Source: Natrinema soli (GTDB lineage Archaea; Halobacteriota; Halobacteria; Halobacteriales; Natrialbaceae). From it: DNA of 15,459 nucleotides. Where the stretch lies: contig NZ_JAQIVI010000609.1 of the NCBI RefSeq assembly GCF_028618695.1, forward strand, positions 1 through 15,459, in the 5' to 3' direction. How positions within the stretch are numbered: the first letter of the stretch is position 1; each line of letters starts with the position of its first letter. The position numbers and the translations under genes are program-made. The notes beneath the pieces were generated by a model that saw only the letters and a program-made list of their open reading frames with translations, did not search any database and had not been told where the DNA came from. Positions 1-6,482 of the stretch are shown here, in pieces.

Positions 1-209
1 CTGGCGACGGTGACGGCGAGCCGATCGAGCGCTACGACGAGGCCCTCGCGACGCCGGCTGTCGACGGCGACATCGAGGACATGGCGCTGTTCGCCGGCCA
101 GAGCGTCGGGCTAACCGATAACGTTCGGCCGGCGGGAGCGTTGCTCGAGGAACTCGTCGCGGAGACGATCGAGACGCTCTCGGGGTTGCCGGCGGCCCGT
201 CACGGCTGA
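1..209 (+). CDS. Nitronate monooxygenase-like protein, C-terminal end (partial)
   Basis: The reading frame enters from the left edge (first whole codon at base 3) and ends at TGA 207-209, leaving about 68 residues. The peptide contains FAGQSVGLTDNV followed by PAGALLEELVAETI. This resembles the C-terminal end of nitronate monooxygenase / 2-nitropropane dioxygenase family FMN enzymes, in which an AGQ-x-x-G segment and a terminal helix close the TIM barrel. Family members oxidise alkyl nitronates using FMN and O2; none of the catalytic part is inside the window. Codon use is GC-rich and normal for a haloarchaeal chromosome or large replicon. The assignment rests on a short tail and could change once the upstream part is seen. 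Confidence 0.6.
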   Translation, partial: GDGDGEPIERYDEALATPAVDGDIEDMALFAGQSVGLTDNVRPAGALLEELVAETIETLSGLPAARHG

Positions 210-273
210 TCGGTGGCCGCGAGTGTGCGCCGTGTTTCTGCTTCTCGAGAAGTAGATGTCACACGATAGTCAG

Positions 274-684
274 CTAAAACGACGTCCAGTCGACGACGGA
301 AACGTCGTCCATCCGCTCGAAGTGATCGGCGTTCGCGGTCAGTACCGGGAGCCGTTCGACCGCTGCAGTCGCGCCGACGTAGACATCGTGGAGATCGTGT
401 AACGGCTTTCCGCGCCGCTGAAGATCGGTGATGATATCCGCCGCCGCGGTTGCGACCGCTCGATCGATCTCGACGAGTTCGAATCGGGCAAGGAGTCGGT
501 CGAGGTCCTCCGGAGCGCTCCTCTGTGACGAATCGTCTTCATACCGTTTGTTAACGCCGTGGCGGAGTTCGGTGACCGTGACGCTACTGATCGCGTGGCG
601 GCCCTCGCCGTCGAGTTTCGTCACTCGATCGGCGACGCCACCGCGATCAATATCGACGAGGACGGACGTGTCACAGAGTTTCAT
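274..684 (-). CDS. vapC: VapC-type PIN-domain ribonuclease toxin
   Basis: A 136-residue protein with the complete PIN-domain layout: an N-terminal strand with Asp5 (KLCDTSVLVD), a conserved acidic Glu39 in SSVTVTELRHG, a helix with D97/D100 before VYVGATAAVE, and the C-terminal LTANADHF motif (Asn118/Asp120). PIN toxins of VapBC systems are Mg-dependent RNases that cleave tRNA, rRNA or mRNA when freed from the antitoxin. Length is normal for the family. Its ATG (682-684) lies inside the 3' end of the upstream antitoxin gene, a 14-nt overlap that implies one transcript and translational coupling. The acidic residues are all present, so the toxin looks functional. The RNA target cannot be read from sequence. 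Confidence 0.88.
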   Translation of the reverse strand: MKLCDTSVLVDIDRGGVADRVTKLDGEGRHAISSVTVTELRHGVNKRYEDDSSQRSAPEDLDRLLARFELVEIDRAVATAAADIITDLQRRGKPLHDLHDVYVGATAAVERLPVLTANADHFERMDDVSVVDWTSF

Positions 685-898
685 CGTCCATTCTCGAGAT
701 CGTCCCGCGGCTCAACTGCTCGATATCGTCTTTCACGTCGTCGTGCGTCTCCCGGTCGAGGACTCCGGTCCCCGTGACGTCGGCCAGTTTCCGGCGCTCC
801 TCGAGGTGATCCCGAATGACGTCGCTGAAACTCCGGTCGCCTTTCTCTCGTTTTAGCTCCCGATAGACATCGTCGGAGATCGAGATGTTCTTGCTCAT
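671..898 (-). CDS. vapB: VapB-family antitoxin
   Basis: A 75-residue protein beginning MSKNISISDDVYREL, with the next segment RSFSDVIRDHL. This is the DNA-binding N-terminus typical of the archaeal VapB family (DUF217/UPF0330). The acidic C-terminal tail would wrap the toxin. I chose the ATG at 896-898 because the family starts with this motif; the frame stays open nine codons further upstream (ATG at 923-925), but that extension runs through a palindrome that looks regulatory. It precedes and overlaps vapC by 14 nt. By family analogy the complex represses its own promoter, and a 16-bp inverted repeat sits 8 bp upstream of this start. Confidence 0.82.
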   Translation of the reverse strand: MSKNISISDDVYRELKREKGDRSFSDVIRDHLEERRKLADVTGTGVLDRETHDDVKDDIEQLSRGTISRMDDETL

Positions 899-905
899 AG
901 TAGAT

Positions 906-921
906 GTATGGGCACCCATAC
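906..921. promoter_or_regulatory. Palindromic candidate operator of vapBC
   Basis: The bases GTATGGG-CA-CCCATAC form two perfect 7-bp arms around a 2-bp centre. The palindrome lies 8 to 23 bp upstream of the vapB ATG, within the expected core promoter. VapB proteins commonly bind short palindromes over their own promoter, so autoregulation is the simplest reading. The placement and symmetry are seen directly; the binding role is inferred. Confidence 0.55.
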
Positions 922-1112
922 GCAAGTCGTTTGCGGGACACAGAGATCGCCAACGACGGATCGACGAGCGGTCGCAGTTCGCCAGTCGGAGAATCAGACC
1001 GACCCACGACGTTCAGTCGGCAGGAACACTCCTCGAGATCGAGTATCCGATCGTCTAGACACCGGTCGGCAGCGTGACGATCTTCGAGCTCGCGCTCCGC
1101 TCGCCGACTCGC

Positions 1113-1254
1113 TCAAGTACCCGTCAGTGAGAGTATATCGACGTCGAGTGCATCGGTGAGTCCGGGGTCGTCAAAATCAACGTCAGCAACTACCAGGCTC
1201 ACCGATCGCCAGTGCGGTCCCCGCGATAAATGTCTCATACGAAGGAGTAGGCGG
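1113..1254 (-). pseudogene. PIN-domain toxin relic, frameshifted C-terminal part
   Basis: On the minus strand one frame reads PSYETFIAGTALAIGEP. About 1191-1200 the frame changes and continues VVADVDFDDPGLTDALDV, ending at a stop at 1113-1115. Together these match the C-terminal half of PIN toxins: the (D/E)-x-FIAGTA-LA-GE-P helix, then the V-x-AD-x-DF strand. One frame change, such as a net loss of two bases, joins them. The usual Asp of the third motif is Glu here. The N-terminal half and any antitoxin were not found. This is a decayed second toxin close to an intact VapBC pair. It is too short and broken to be expressed as a toxin. Confidence 0.55.
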
Positions 1255-1390
1255 GGACACACTATCTCTTTCGAAAAGGACTCTCTCGGCCGATCTAATC
1301 GTTTTATCGTGTATATAGTTATTCAGCAGTGGCCTCATTGTATATCTGACGGGGAGGGGATTTCCGTTCCCGATCGTCGATATCGTGACA

Positions 1391-1498
1391 TTGCAGTCAC
1401 CCCCGTCGCCAATAGAGATCGTTCCGATCGTCGATCTCTATTTCACCCCTACCCATTGACACACCACCTTTTGAGTAGGGGCCGACGTCAGCCTCAAG
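1391..1498. repeat. Diverged repeat, uninterrupted copy A (with palindrome)
   Basis: This stretch matches the sequence obtained by joining 4755-4786 to 6511-6600, i.e. the flanks of the IS5-type element with one target duplication removed. Shared blocks include CCAATAGAGATCGTT, GTTCCGA, CGATCTCT, TTCACCCC and GCCGACG/CAGCCTC. Inside it, AATAGAGATCG (1411-1421) and CGATCTCTATT (1432-1442) form a perfect 11-bp inverted repeat with a 10-nt loop. A second 7-bp inverted repeat, CCCCTAC / GTAGGGG, lies at 1446-1452 and 1475-1481. No protein can be assigned. It may be a small non-autonomous element or a shared regulatory/RNA segment. Confidence 0.5.
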
Positions 1499-1542
1499 GA
1501 GATATTTTCAACCGAAATCACTGGTGCTGGCATTGTTTGCCG

Positions 1543-1592
1543 TCATACCATCTTCCCCGCCGTGAACGGCGGGGCTTCCCCTACGAGGGGAA
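1543..1592 (-). mobile_element. TnpB-type (IS200/IS605) terminal hairpin relic
   Basis: CCCCGCCG (1555-1562), a TGAA loop and CGGCGGGG (1567-1574) form a perfect 8-bp stem. Read on the minus strand, the context is GGGGAAGCCCCGCC...GGCGGGGAAGATGG. This is the hairpin familiar from the 3' (guide-RNA/right-end) side of haloarchaeal TnpB elements, whose usual form ends in GGGGAGGATGTCA. A minus-strand frame stops at 1609-1611 just upstream, with a tail ending MTLAAYQD. That could be the last residues of a lost tnpB, but no zinc ribbon or RuvC motif remains, so I treat it only as an end relic. Confidence 0.45.
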
Positions 1593-1784
1593 TCCACTCC
1601 GGCAGGGTTCAGTCCTGATAAGCCGCGAGCGTCATCTGTGAGGATTTCTCGCTCGTCTCGCGGTGGACTGCGGCGCTGTCACTGGCGCCCCCCGTCCGAG
1701 GCGAGTCATCGCGTTCCGGTTCCCAAGGAATGCTCTCTCCCCGCGGATCTACAGACGGAGCAGGCCGAGTACCGCGGGGTCGTT

Positions 1785-1883
1785 CGGAAGATCTTCGATC
1801 TTCCGTAACTGAGCGAAGCGAAGCTTCGCGATGTCCGCGAAACCGTCGGTTTCGCTTGATGACGAGAGAGCGTCGCTCTCTCG
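1785..1883. repeat. Array of four tandem short hairpins
   Basis: Four perfect inverted repeats follow one another within 99 bp, each with a 3-nt loop. They are CGGAAGATC-TTC-GATCTTCCG (1785-1805, 9-bp stem), GCGAAGC-GAA-GCTTCGC (1813-1829, 7 bp), GCGAAACC-GTC-GGTTTCGC (1837-1855, 8 bp) and CGAGAGAGC-GTC-GCTCTCTCG (1863-1883, 9 bp). The stems differ in sequence but share the architecture, and two share the loop GTC. No gene overlaps convincingly. They could be a structured RNA, a protein-binding array or debris from mobile-element ends. Confidence 0.6.
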
Positions 1884-2139
1884 ACCCACTTAAGCCAAGG
1901 CGGTTCACAGTCGCCGAGACCGATGGACGGCACCCGTTTCGATTCTGCTTGCAGGCGGTGCCCGATCGCTCACACAGCGTCGACGGCAGCGATCGCTCGA
2001 GATGGCGTCCCCAGTACGGGACGATGTTGAGTGGTCGAGACTCGTCGGATACACCTCGGAAACGTCTCATCCGCTCCTCGACGCAAGACGGCGAGTCTCG
2101 AGAACAAACTGACGACTAACCGGCTGCTCACCCTCTCGG

Positions 2140-2322
2140 TCAGTGAGAGCCCACGTCCCAGAGCTGAACCTGTGGCGTCTCGCATGCCGGACAGACGACG
2201 GCGACGTTATCCTTGTACGTGCCACGCTCGAGCGTCCCCGCGGTGCACTGCGGACACGAATTCCCCTCGAGGCGTGACAGAAGCGTTTCTCCGTCCGAAC
2301 GAATGTCTTCCATTCCTTTCAT
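2140..2322 (-). CDS. Small zinc-finger protein (HVO_A0556-like family)
   Basis: A 60-residue protein with two zinc-binding knuckles: CPQC near residue 23 and CPAC near residue 44, separated by a short strand (GTLERGTYKDNVAVV). The whole chain is therefore one zinc ribbon plus a helical N-terminus (IRSDGETLLSRLEG). The layout resembles the HVO_A0556-type haloarchaeal micro-proteins, whose function is not established; protein or nucleic-acid binding is usual for such ribbons. Starts at ATG 2320-2322 or at 2311-2313 are both possible. A further TTG at 2332-2334 is less likely. I chose the longer ATG because a purine-rich GAGGTGGT lies upstream. It stands alone, with no clear operon partner. Confidence 0.7.
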   Translation of the reverse strand: MKGMEDIRSDGETLLSRLEGNSCPQCTAGTLERGTYKDNVAVVCPACETPQVQLWDVGSH

Positions 2323-2662
2323 TCCGTGGGGCAACTACCACCTCTCAGATGGTTAATCTTTTGGGTGGCGGTACACTTCGGTAGTGCGATTGCATTCAAC
2401 GATCGATTCGGGACCAACAGCGCGTCAATCGGGGCTGGCCATCGACAGACAGTATACCAGTTGTCAATTCGAGACAGCGTCTGGGAGGGTGCCTGCCTCT
2501 GTCGCGTATCTGGATGGTTGTTGGTGGGTATATCAGTCGGTGCTAATCCAATAGTTATTACCAATATATATGATAAATCAGGAATAGAGAACTATTAAGT
2601 GATCCGGAAATCATACCCGTAGTAGAGCCAGAGCAGCTGGACCGAATGAGGGAGGGGAACCT

Positions 2663-2785
2663 GTGAGCAAGAACACGACAACGAAGACAGCTTACTGTCC
2701 GAACTGTGGCACCGAACGAGAGGTACAGATCACCGTCCCCTGGCAAGACGATCTCTGTATCCAGTGCGGTGAGAACGTCGACTAG
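2663..2785 (+). CDS. 40-residue CPxCG zinc-finger micro-protein, GTG start
   Basis: A short frame from GTG 2663-2665 to TAG 2783-2785 encodes 40 residues starting MSKNTTTKTAYCPNCG and containing a second knuckle CIQCG near the end. Two Cys pairs about 20 residues apart make one treble-clef or ribbon-like zinc site. This is the pattern of haloarchaeal CPxCG micro-proteins. GGAGGGG (2651-2657) sits 5 nt before the GTG, a strong Shine-Dalgarno match, and no ATG in frame is available. An AT-rich stretch with TATATAT (about 2564-2572) lies about 90 bp upstream and could hold the promoter. Function is unknown. Intact spacing and the SD make this a believable gene despite its size. Confidence 0.68.
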   Translation: MSKNTTTKTAYCPNCGTEREVQITVPWQDDLCIQCGENVD

Positions 2786-3600
2786 CGTCGATTATACTCT
2801 GAACCGCACCACCCCGGTCTCCCGTACGATATCCTTGAGAAAGCCGGCCTCGCGGCACGGACAACAGTCGTCTCCGAACAGTCACTCGAGGCTATTCCTC
2901 TCTGAACTGCGAAGGCTGCTCGAAGAGAGAAGACCCACAGTTACTCCTGTTCGCTGGCTGCTGGCATCGTTTTTGATAGTCTCGTCACTAAGTGGGAGCG
3001 TCGCTCCCGCAAGGTCGTCGGCGCTGTGGTCCCAAGAACCCCCCATTCTCGGACGATCCGAGGCACTCTGCCTGCTCATGGAGTATTACTATCCATCAAC
3101 AATTGTTCATCGAGACTAGTCGGATGCACGCGGCTGCACCCCATGAGACTCTCGTCACGCCCGTGCTAAGAGATCCCTTAGCGGAGTCTCACCGACAACA
3201 GCCCATTCTCGGCAGAGTCGCCGTTCGGCGATATCCTTCGCATATCCAGTACGGATTATACCACGGTCACAATAGCTCTCCCATGCACGGTCATCGCCAC
3301 CTGTCTCCTTCTCGAACAGGTAATATTCCTTCCGAGCAATTCTCTTCCATCGGAAGCAACATAATTGTTTTTGGTGATGGTCTGGCGCCGGAAGTGGTAC
3401 AATCCACCCTCATGGTCTCAGAGAGGATGTTCGTTGGCGATCGGAGATGACCTCCTCGCTACGACGTGGATTACCCAGCGCACAGCGCTGAGCCACGTCG
3501 TTGACAATACCCACATCATACGAACCGCGTTAACGGCAGCCCTATTCGTCAGTGCTTCCCTGGGTAGCAGTGAAGATCTGTTCGCTCTCGGCATAGAAAC
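2786..3600. other. 815-bp stretch without a convincing gene
   Basis: No frame here shows a recognisable family or steady haloarchaeal codon use. A hairpin GGGAGC-GTC-GCTCCC occurs at 2994-3008, with the same GTC loop as two hairpins near 1.85 kb. One plus-strand frame (about 2788-2904) reads smoothly as PYDILEKAGLAARTTVV before a stop and might be a scrap of an old gene. I could not assign it. The right end serves as the TFB upstream region. Confidence 0.4.
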
Positions 3601-3601
3601 A

Positions 3602-3611
3602 AGGTCTTAAG
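3602..3611 (+). promoter_or_regulatory. Probable TATA element of the tfb gene
   Basis: GGTCTTAAGC, preceded by the A-rich GAAACAA (a plausible BRE), ends 25 bp before the TFB start codon. This is the spacing expected of an archaeal TATA box for a leaderless or very short-leader transcript. No strong Shine-Dalgarno sequence precedes the ATG, which agrees with leaderless translation. Confidence 0.45.
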
Positions 3612-3636
3612 CAACTCTATCCATGGATTACATATC

Positions 3637-4599
3637 ATGGAGCGCCCGACTCGCCAGCGTGAGCGTGACTCGAAGGCGGATCAACAAATCGAGGAGAGTA
3701 CCAGTGAACAAACCTGCGATGAATGCGGCTCGAACGCTCTCGTCACAAGCGAGGATCAGGGAGAGCTCGTCTGTGAGGACTGTGGCTTAATTATCGAAGC
3801 GACGAACATCGACCGGGGACCAGAATGGCGCGCGTTCGATCACTCCGAACGGAAGAGTAAATCCCGTGTCGGGGCACCCACCACGCAGACGATGCACGAC
3901 AAGGGGCTCACGACGCAGATTGACTGGAAAAACAAGGATGCCTACGGCCGCTCGCTGTCCTCGAAAAAGCGAAACCAGATGAACCGCCTCCGCAAGTGGC
4001 AAGAACGTATCCGAACGAAGGATGCCGGCGAGCGAAACCTCCAGTTCGCGCTCAGTGAGATCGATCGGATGGCCTCTGCGCTGGGCGTGCCGCGCTCGGT
4101 CCGCGAGGTCGCCAGCGTGATCTATCGGCGGGCATTGGACGAGGACCTCATCCGCGGGCGCTCGATCGAAGGCGTCTCGACGAGCTGTCTCTATGCGGCG
4201 TGCCGTCGAGAGGGGATCCCACGCAGCTTAGAGGAGATCGCCGACGTCTCACGGGTCGGACGGAAAGAAATCGGGCGCACGTATCGATATATCGCTCAAG
4301 AGCTGTCGCTTGCGATGGAACCGGTCGATCCAAAGGAGTACGTTCCACGGTTTTGTTCTGAACTCAACTCGAGCGAGGAGGTCCAGGCCAAAGCCAACGA
4401 GATCATCGATGTCACTGCAGAGCAGGGACTGCTGTCCGGGAAATCCCCAACAGGGTTTGCCGCCGCTGCAATCTATGCGGCCTCGCTCCTGTGTAACGAT
4501 AAGAGAACGCAAAAGGAAGTTGCAGCCGTCGCGCAAGTCACCGAAGTCACCATCCGGAACCGATATCAAGAACAGATCAAGGCGATGGGGCTCCACTAA
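3637..4599 (+). CDS. tfb: Transcription initiation factor B (TFB, TFIIB homologue)
   Basis: A 320-residue full-length TFB. The N-terminal zinc ribbon has C27-x2-C30 and C46-x2-C49. It is followed by the B-reader/linker segment [19 protein letters not shown] and a conserved stretch up to about residue 120. Two cyclin-like repeats follow, at about 125-210 (including [14 protein letters not shown] and [15 protein letters not shown]) and 220-315 (including [16 protein letters not shown] and the recognition helix [11 protein letters not shown]). TFB recruits RNA polymerase to the TBP-TATA complex and reads the BRE. Haloarchaea typically have several TFBs; one next to mobile elements and far from housekeeping genes suggests a niche-specific paralogue. 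It is monocistronic, with 187 bp to the IS-type element. Nothing essential is missing. Confidence 0.95.
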   Translation: MERPTRQRERDSKADQQIEESTSEQTCDECGSNALVTSEDQGELVCEDCGLIIEATNIDRGPEWRAFDHSERKSKSRVGAPTTQTMHDKGLTTQIDWKNKDAYGRSLSSKKRNQMNRLRKWQERIRTKDAGERNLQFALSEIDRMASALGVPRSVREVASVIYRRALDEDLIRGRSIEGVSTSCLYAACRREGIPRSLEEIADVSRVGRKEIGRTYRYIAQELSLAMEPVDPKEYVPRFCSELNSSEEVQAKANEIIDVTAEQGLLSGKSPTGFAAAAIYAASLLCNDKRTQKEVAAVAQVTEVTIRNRYQEQIKAMGLH

Positions 4600-4754
4600 C
4601 ACTCTCTGCGGTCCGTAGTCACTGCCCGCCAACAAGCGGCTGGCGACGGTGGGACGTCGATTCCACGTGACTCAGTAATAGAGAACTGAAAGGCGCTCAT
4701 CTCATGTTGTCTGCCGCATGCGCCAGCTAGATCCCCGCTCGAGATTTTGTTGCC

Positions 4755-4786
4755 CTGCAGCTACCCCGTCACCAATAGAGATCGTT
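4755..4786. repeat. Diverged repeat copy B, left part, with target duplication
   Basis: Matches the left third of the repeat at 1391-1498 (CTGCAG, CCCCGTC, CCAATAGAGATCGTT) and stops exactly where the IS-type inverted repeat begins. The last 8 bases, AGATCGTT (4779-4786), recur immediately after the element at 6503-6510. The rest of copy B continues from 6511. Confidence 0.6.
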
Positions 4787-4806
4787 GGCCTTGTTGAAAC
4801 CCTCAG
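4787..4806 (+). repeat. Left terminal inverted repeat
   Basis: GGCCTTGTTGAAACCCTCAG, directly after the target duplication AGATCGTT. It pairs with 6483-6502 with three mismatches (positions 4, 5 and 14 from the tip). Confidence 0.7.
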
Positions 4807-4958
4807 TAGGTGATCGGTTTCGAGAGTTGAGCTGCATAGAGGGCGCATATCTCAAATCGGAACGATCACGAAGTACTCCGGCGGTATCAACCTGCGTGCG
4901 GGTCACCGTCGGGGAGGCTCGCATCGCCGACATCCGCGAGGGTAATGGGCCAGACCAG

Positions 4959-4989
4959 CATATTTACCAAAACTCAACCCGTATTGAGT
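4959..4989 (+). promoter_or_regulatory. TATA box and overlapping dyad upstream of the cargo operon
   Basis: CATATTTACC (4959-4968) is an archaeal TATA-like element about 25-30 bp before the ATG at 4993, suggesting a leaderless transcript. Between it and the start, ACTCAA (4972-4977) and TTGAGT (4984-4989) form a 6-bp inverted repeat around CCCGTA. An operator here would block polymerase at the transcription start. The positions are seen; regulation is inferred and no cognate repressor is encoded inside the element. Confidence 0.45.
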
Positions 4990-4992
4990 AAA

Positions 4993-5187
4993 ATGTCCAG
5001 ATTTCCGAGCGTCGGGACTATCGCCGTCGTTGGATCCGTACTGGTAGCGCTCCTCACCGTCCGACCGATACTAGCGACCGTTGGAGCGCACTTGATGATG
5101 GTGTGGCTCTTGGTCGAGGCCGTAAGGGCTCCCGGAACGGCGACGGAGTCGACGAGCACGTTGCCAGGAACGAGCGGCCAGCGATGA
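4993..5187 (+). CDS. Small membrane protein, coupled to the oxidoreductase
   Basis: A 64-residue protein starting MSRFPSVGTIAVVGSVLV. A hydrophobic stretch at about residues 8-27 and a second weaker one (HLMMVWLLVEAV, about 33-44) suggest one or two membrane helices. The tail (TATESTSTLPGTSGQR) is polar. The ATG at 4993 was chosen over the in-frame ATG at 4945 because a TATA element and dyad lie between them. Its stop overlaps the next gene's start as ATGA (5184-5187), so the two are translated from one message. No family was recognised. It might anchor or assist the oxidoreductase, but that is guesswork from the coupling. Confidence 0.55.
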   Translation: MSRFPSVGTIAVVGSVLVALLTVRPILATVGAHLMMVWLLVEAVRAPGTATESTSTLPGTSGQR

Positions 5188-6173
5188 TCGAAACCGGAGA
5201 GATGCCGGCCGTCGTAATGCGTGGCTTCGGCTCGCCCGATGTGCTCGAGCTCGCAATGGTCGAGAAGCCGACACCCGTGGACGACGAGGTGCTGATACGG
5301 ACCCGTGCGACGACCGTGACCGCAGGCGACTGTGAGTTCCGACGGCTCGACCTCCCGCTTTCCTTTCGGCTTCCAGTCTGGCTCTACGTGAAGCTCTGGA
5401 AGGGAAATCAGGTCGTCCCCGGGCAGGAGGTCGCCGGGGAGATCGAATCGGTCGGCGACGACGTGACGCGATTCGTGCCGGGCGACGAGGTGTTCGCCGC
5501 GACGTCGTTCCGGTTCGGCGGGGCTGCCGAGTACGTCTGTCTCTCCGAGTCGTATCCCATCGCGAGGATACCAGAACCCATGACCGTCGAGGAGGCCGCC
5601 ACGCTGCCGACGGGCGGACTGAACGCGATGCATTTCCTGCGGAGCGCAAACGTGGAGGACGGCGACGCGGTCCTGATCAACGGGGCCGGTGGCAGCATCG
5701 GCACGTACGCCGTCCAAATCGCTACGACCTGGGGAGCCGACGTGACGTGTGTCGATAGCGGAGAGAAACTGGACGTGCTGTGCTCGCTCGGGGCGAACTC
5801 CGTCGTCGATTACACGCGAGAAGAGTTCACCGACCGCGGCGAGCGCTACGACGTCGTCATCGACGTGGTGGGTACGAGTCCGTTTTCGCGCACATTGCGC
5901 TGTCTGTCGCCCGGTGGTCGCTACGTTCTGGGCAATCCAACGCTGCTCGGGCGAATCAGGGGCGGTTGGGCGAACTTGACCGGCGAGAGAACCGTCATCT
6001 CGTCCCTCGCCGGGTACGCGCCCGAGGACGTGGAAGCCCTCGTCGAACTCGTCGAAGCCGGCGAAGTGCGAGCGGTCGTCGACAGGCGATATCCGCTCGA
6101 CGAGATCGCCGACGCCCATCGATTCGTCGAGAGCGGACGGAAAACGGGTAACGTAGTCATCGACGTGGCGTGA
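5184..6173 (+). CDS. MDR-family NAD(P)-dependent oxidoreductase (quinone oxidoreductase-like)
   Basis: A 329-residue medium-chain dehydrogenase/reductase. The N-terminal GroES-like domain holds GQEVAGEIESVGDDV and PGDEVFA. The Rossmann domain has INGAGGSIGTYAVQIA, a nucleotide-binding AxxGxxG-like turn, then an acidic-strand region VTCVDSGEKLD. The C-terminus ends with the usual HRFVESGRKTGNVVIDV. The GHE motif of zinc alcohol dehydrogenases is GQE here and no structural-zinc Cys cluster is present, so it belongs with zinc-free quinone/enone reductases that move hydride from NAD(P)H. The substrate is unknown. I chose ATG 5184 because it overlaps the stop of the preceding gene; the frame is open to 5103 but that region codes for the small membrane protein. 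The gene lies entirely within the IS5-type element. Confidence 0.88.
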   Translation: MIETGEMPAVVMRGFGSPDVLELAMVEKPTPVDDEVLIRTRATTVTAGDCEFRRLDLPLSFRLPVWLYVKLWKGNQVVPGQEVAGEIESVGDDVTRFVPGDEVFAATSFRFGGAAEYVCLSESYPIARIPEPMTVEEAATLPTGGLNAMHFLRSANVEDGDAVLINGAGGSIGTYAVQIATTWGADVTCVDSGEKLDVLCSLGANSVVDYTREEFTDRGERYDVVIDVVGTSPFSRTLRCLSPGGRYVLGNPTLLGRIRGGWANLTGERTVISSLAGYAPEDVEALVELVEAGEVRAVVDRRYPLDEIADAHRFVESGRKTGNVVIDVA

Positions 6174-6219
6174 TACGATCCGATTGGACACCCGACTGGA
6201 AGTGTTGGTCGACCGACTC

Positions 6220-6450
6220 CTACTCCAGGGGATCGATGGCTCTCCGAATACGGGGCATCTCGATGAGTTCGTCAGGAAGTGTCCGATAGGTCGTGTTCTT
6301 CCGAACTTTGAGGCAGAGCAAGACAATGTGTTGATGGAGTGTGTATCGCTGTTTCGAGAACTTCGAAGAGTAGCGAGCGACAGCTCGTCGGGCCAAGTGA
6401 AATGCCTGTTCAACAAACTGGAGTAGCCGCGATTTTGGGAGGGCCTGCAT
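6220..6450 (-). pseudogene. IS5-family transposase, N-terminal fragment
   Basis: From ATG 6448-6450 the minus strand encodes MQALPKSRLLQFVEQAF, then ARRAVARYSSKFSKQRYTLH and VRKNTTYRTLPDELIEMPRI, ending RRAIDPLE-stop. This is the N-terminal domain of a common haloarchaeal IS5-family transposase, about a quarter of the usual 270 or so residues. Similarity is lost just before the stop, and the DDE catalytic core is absent. Only 52 bp separate the start from the element's right terminus, the normal arrangement. The fragment cannot catalyse transposition. The element would need a related transposase in trans. Confidence 0.82.
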
Positions 6451-6482
6451 CTGGTCAGACTAGCGGGCGAACCTGTAACTCT

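Noticed and set aside
1785..1883. Hairpin array as a CRISPR array
   Set aside because: The units have different stem sequences and no constant repeat-spacer structure.
1609..2070. A 153-codon minus-strand frame as a complete tnpB or other gene
   Set aside because: It translates straight through the tandem hairpins, lacks RuvC and zinc-ribbon motifs; only its last few residues could be a tnpB tail.
2326..2598. A 90-codon plus-strand frame with hydrophobic patches
   Set aside because: It begins antisense to the zinc-finger gene start and crosses an AT-rich promoter-like region; no motif or start signal supports it.
4974..6416. A 480-codon minus-strand open frame opposite the oxidoreductase
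   Set aside because: It runs antisense through the clear MDR gene and the IS transposase relic, has no family motifs and is open because stops are rare in GC-rich DNA.
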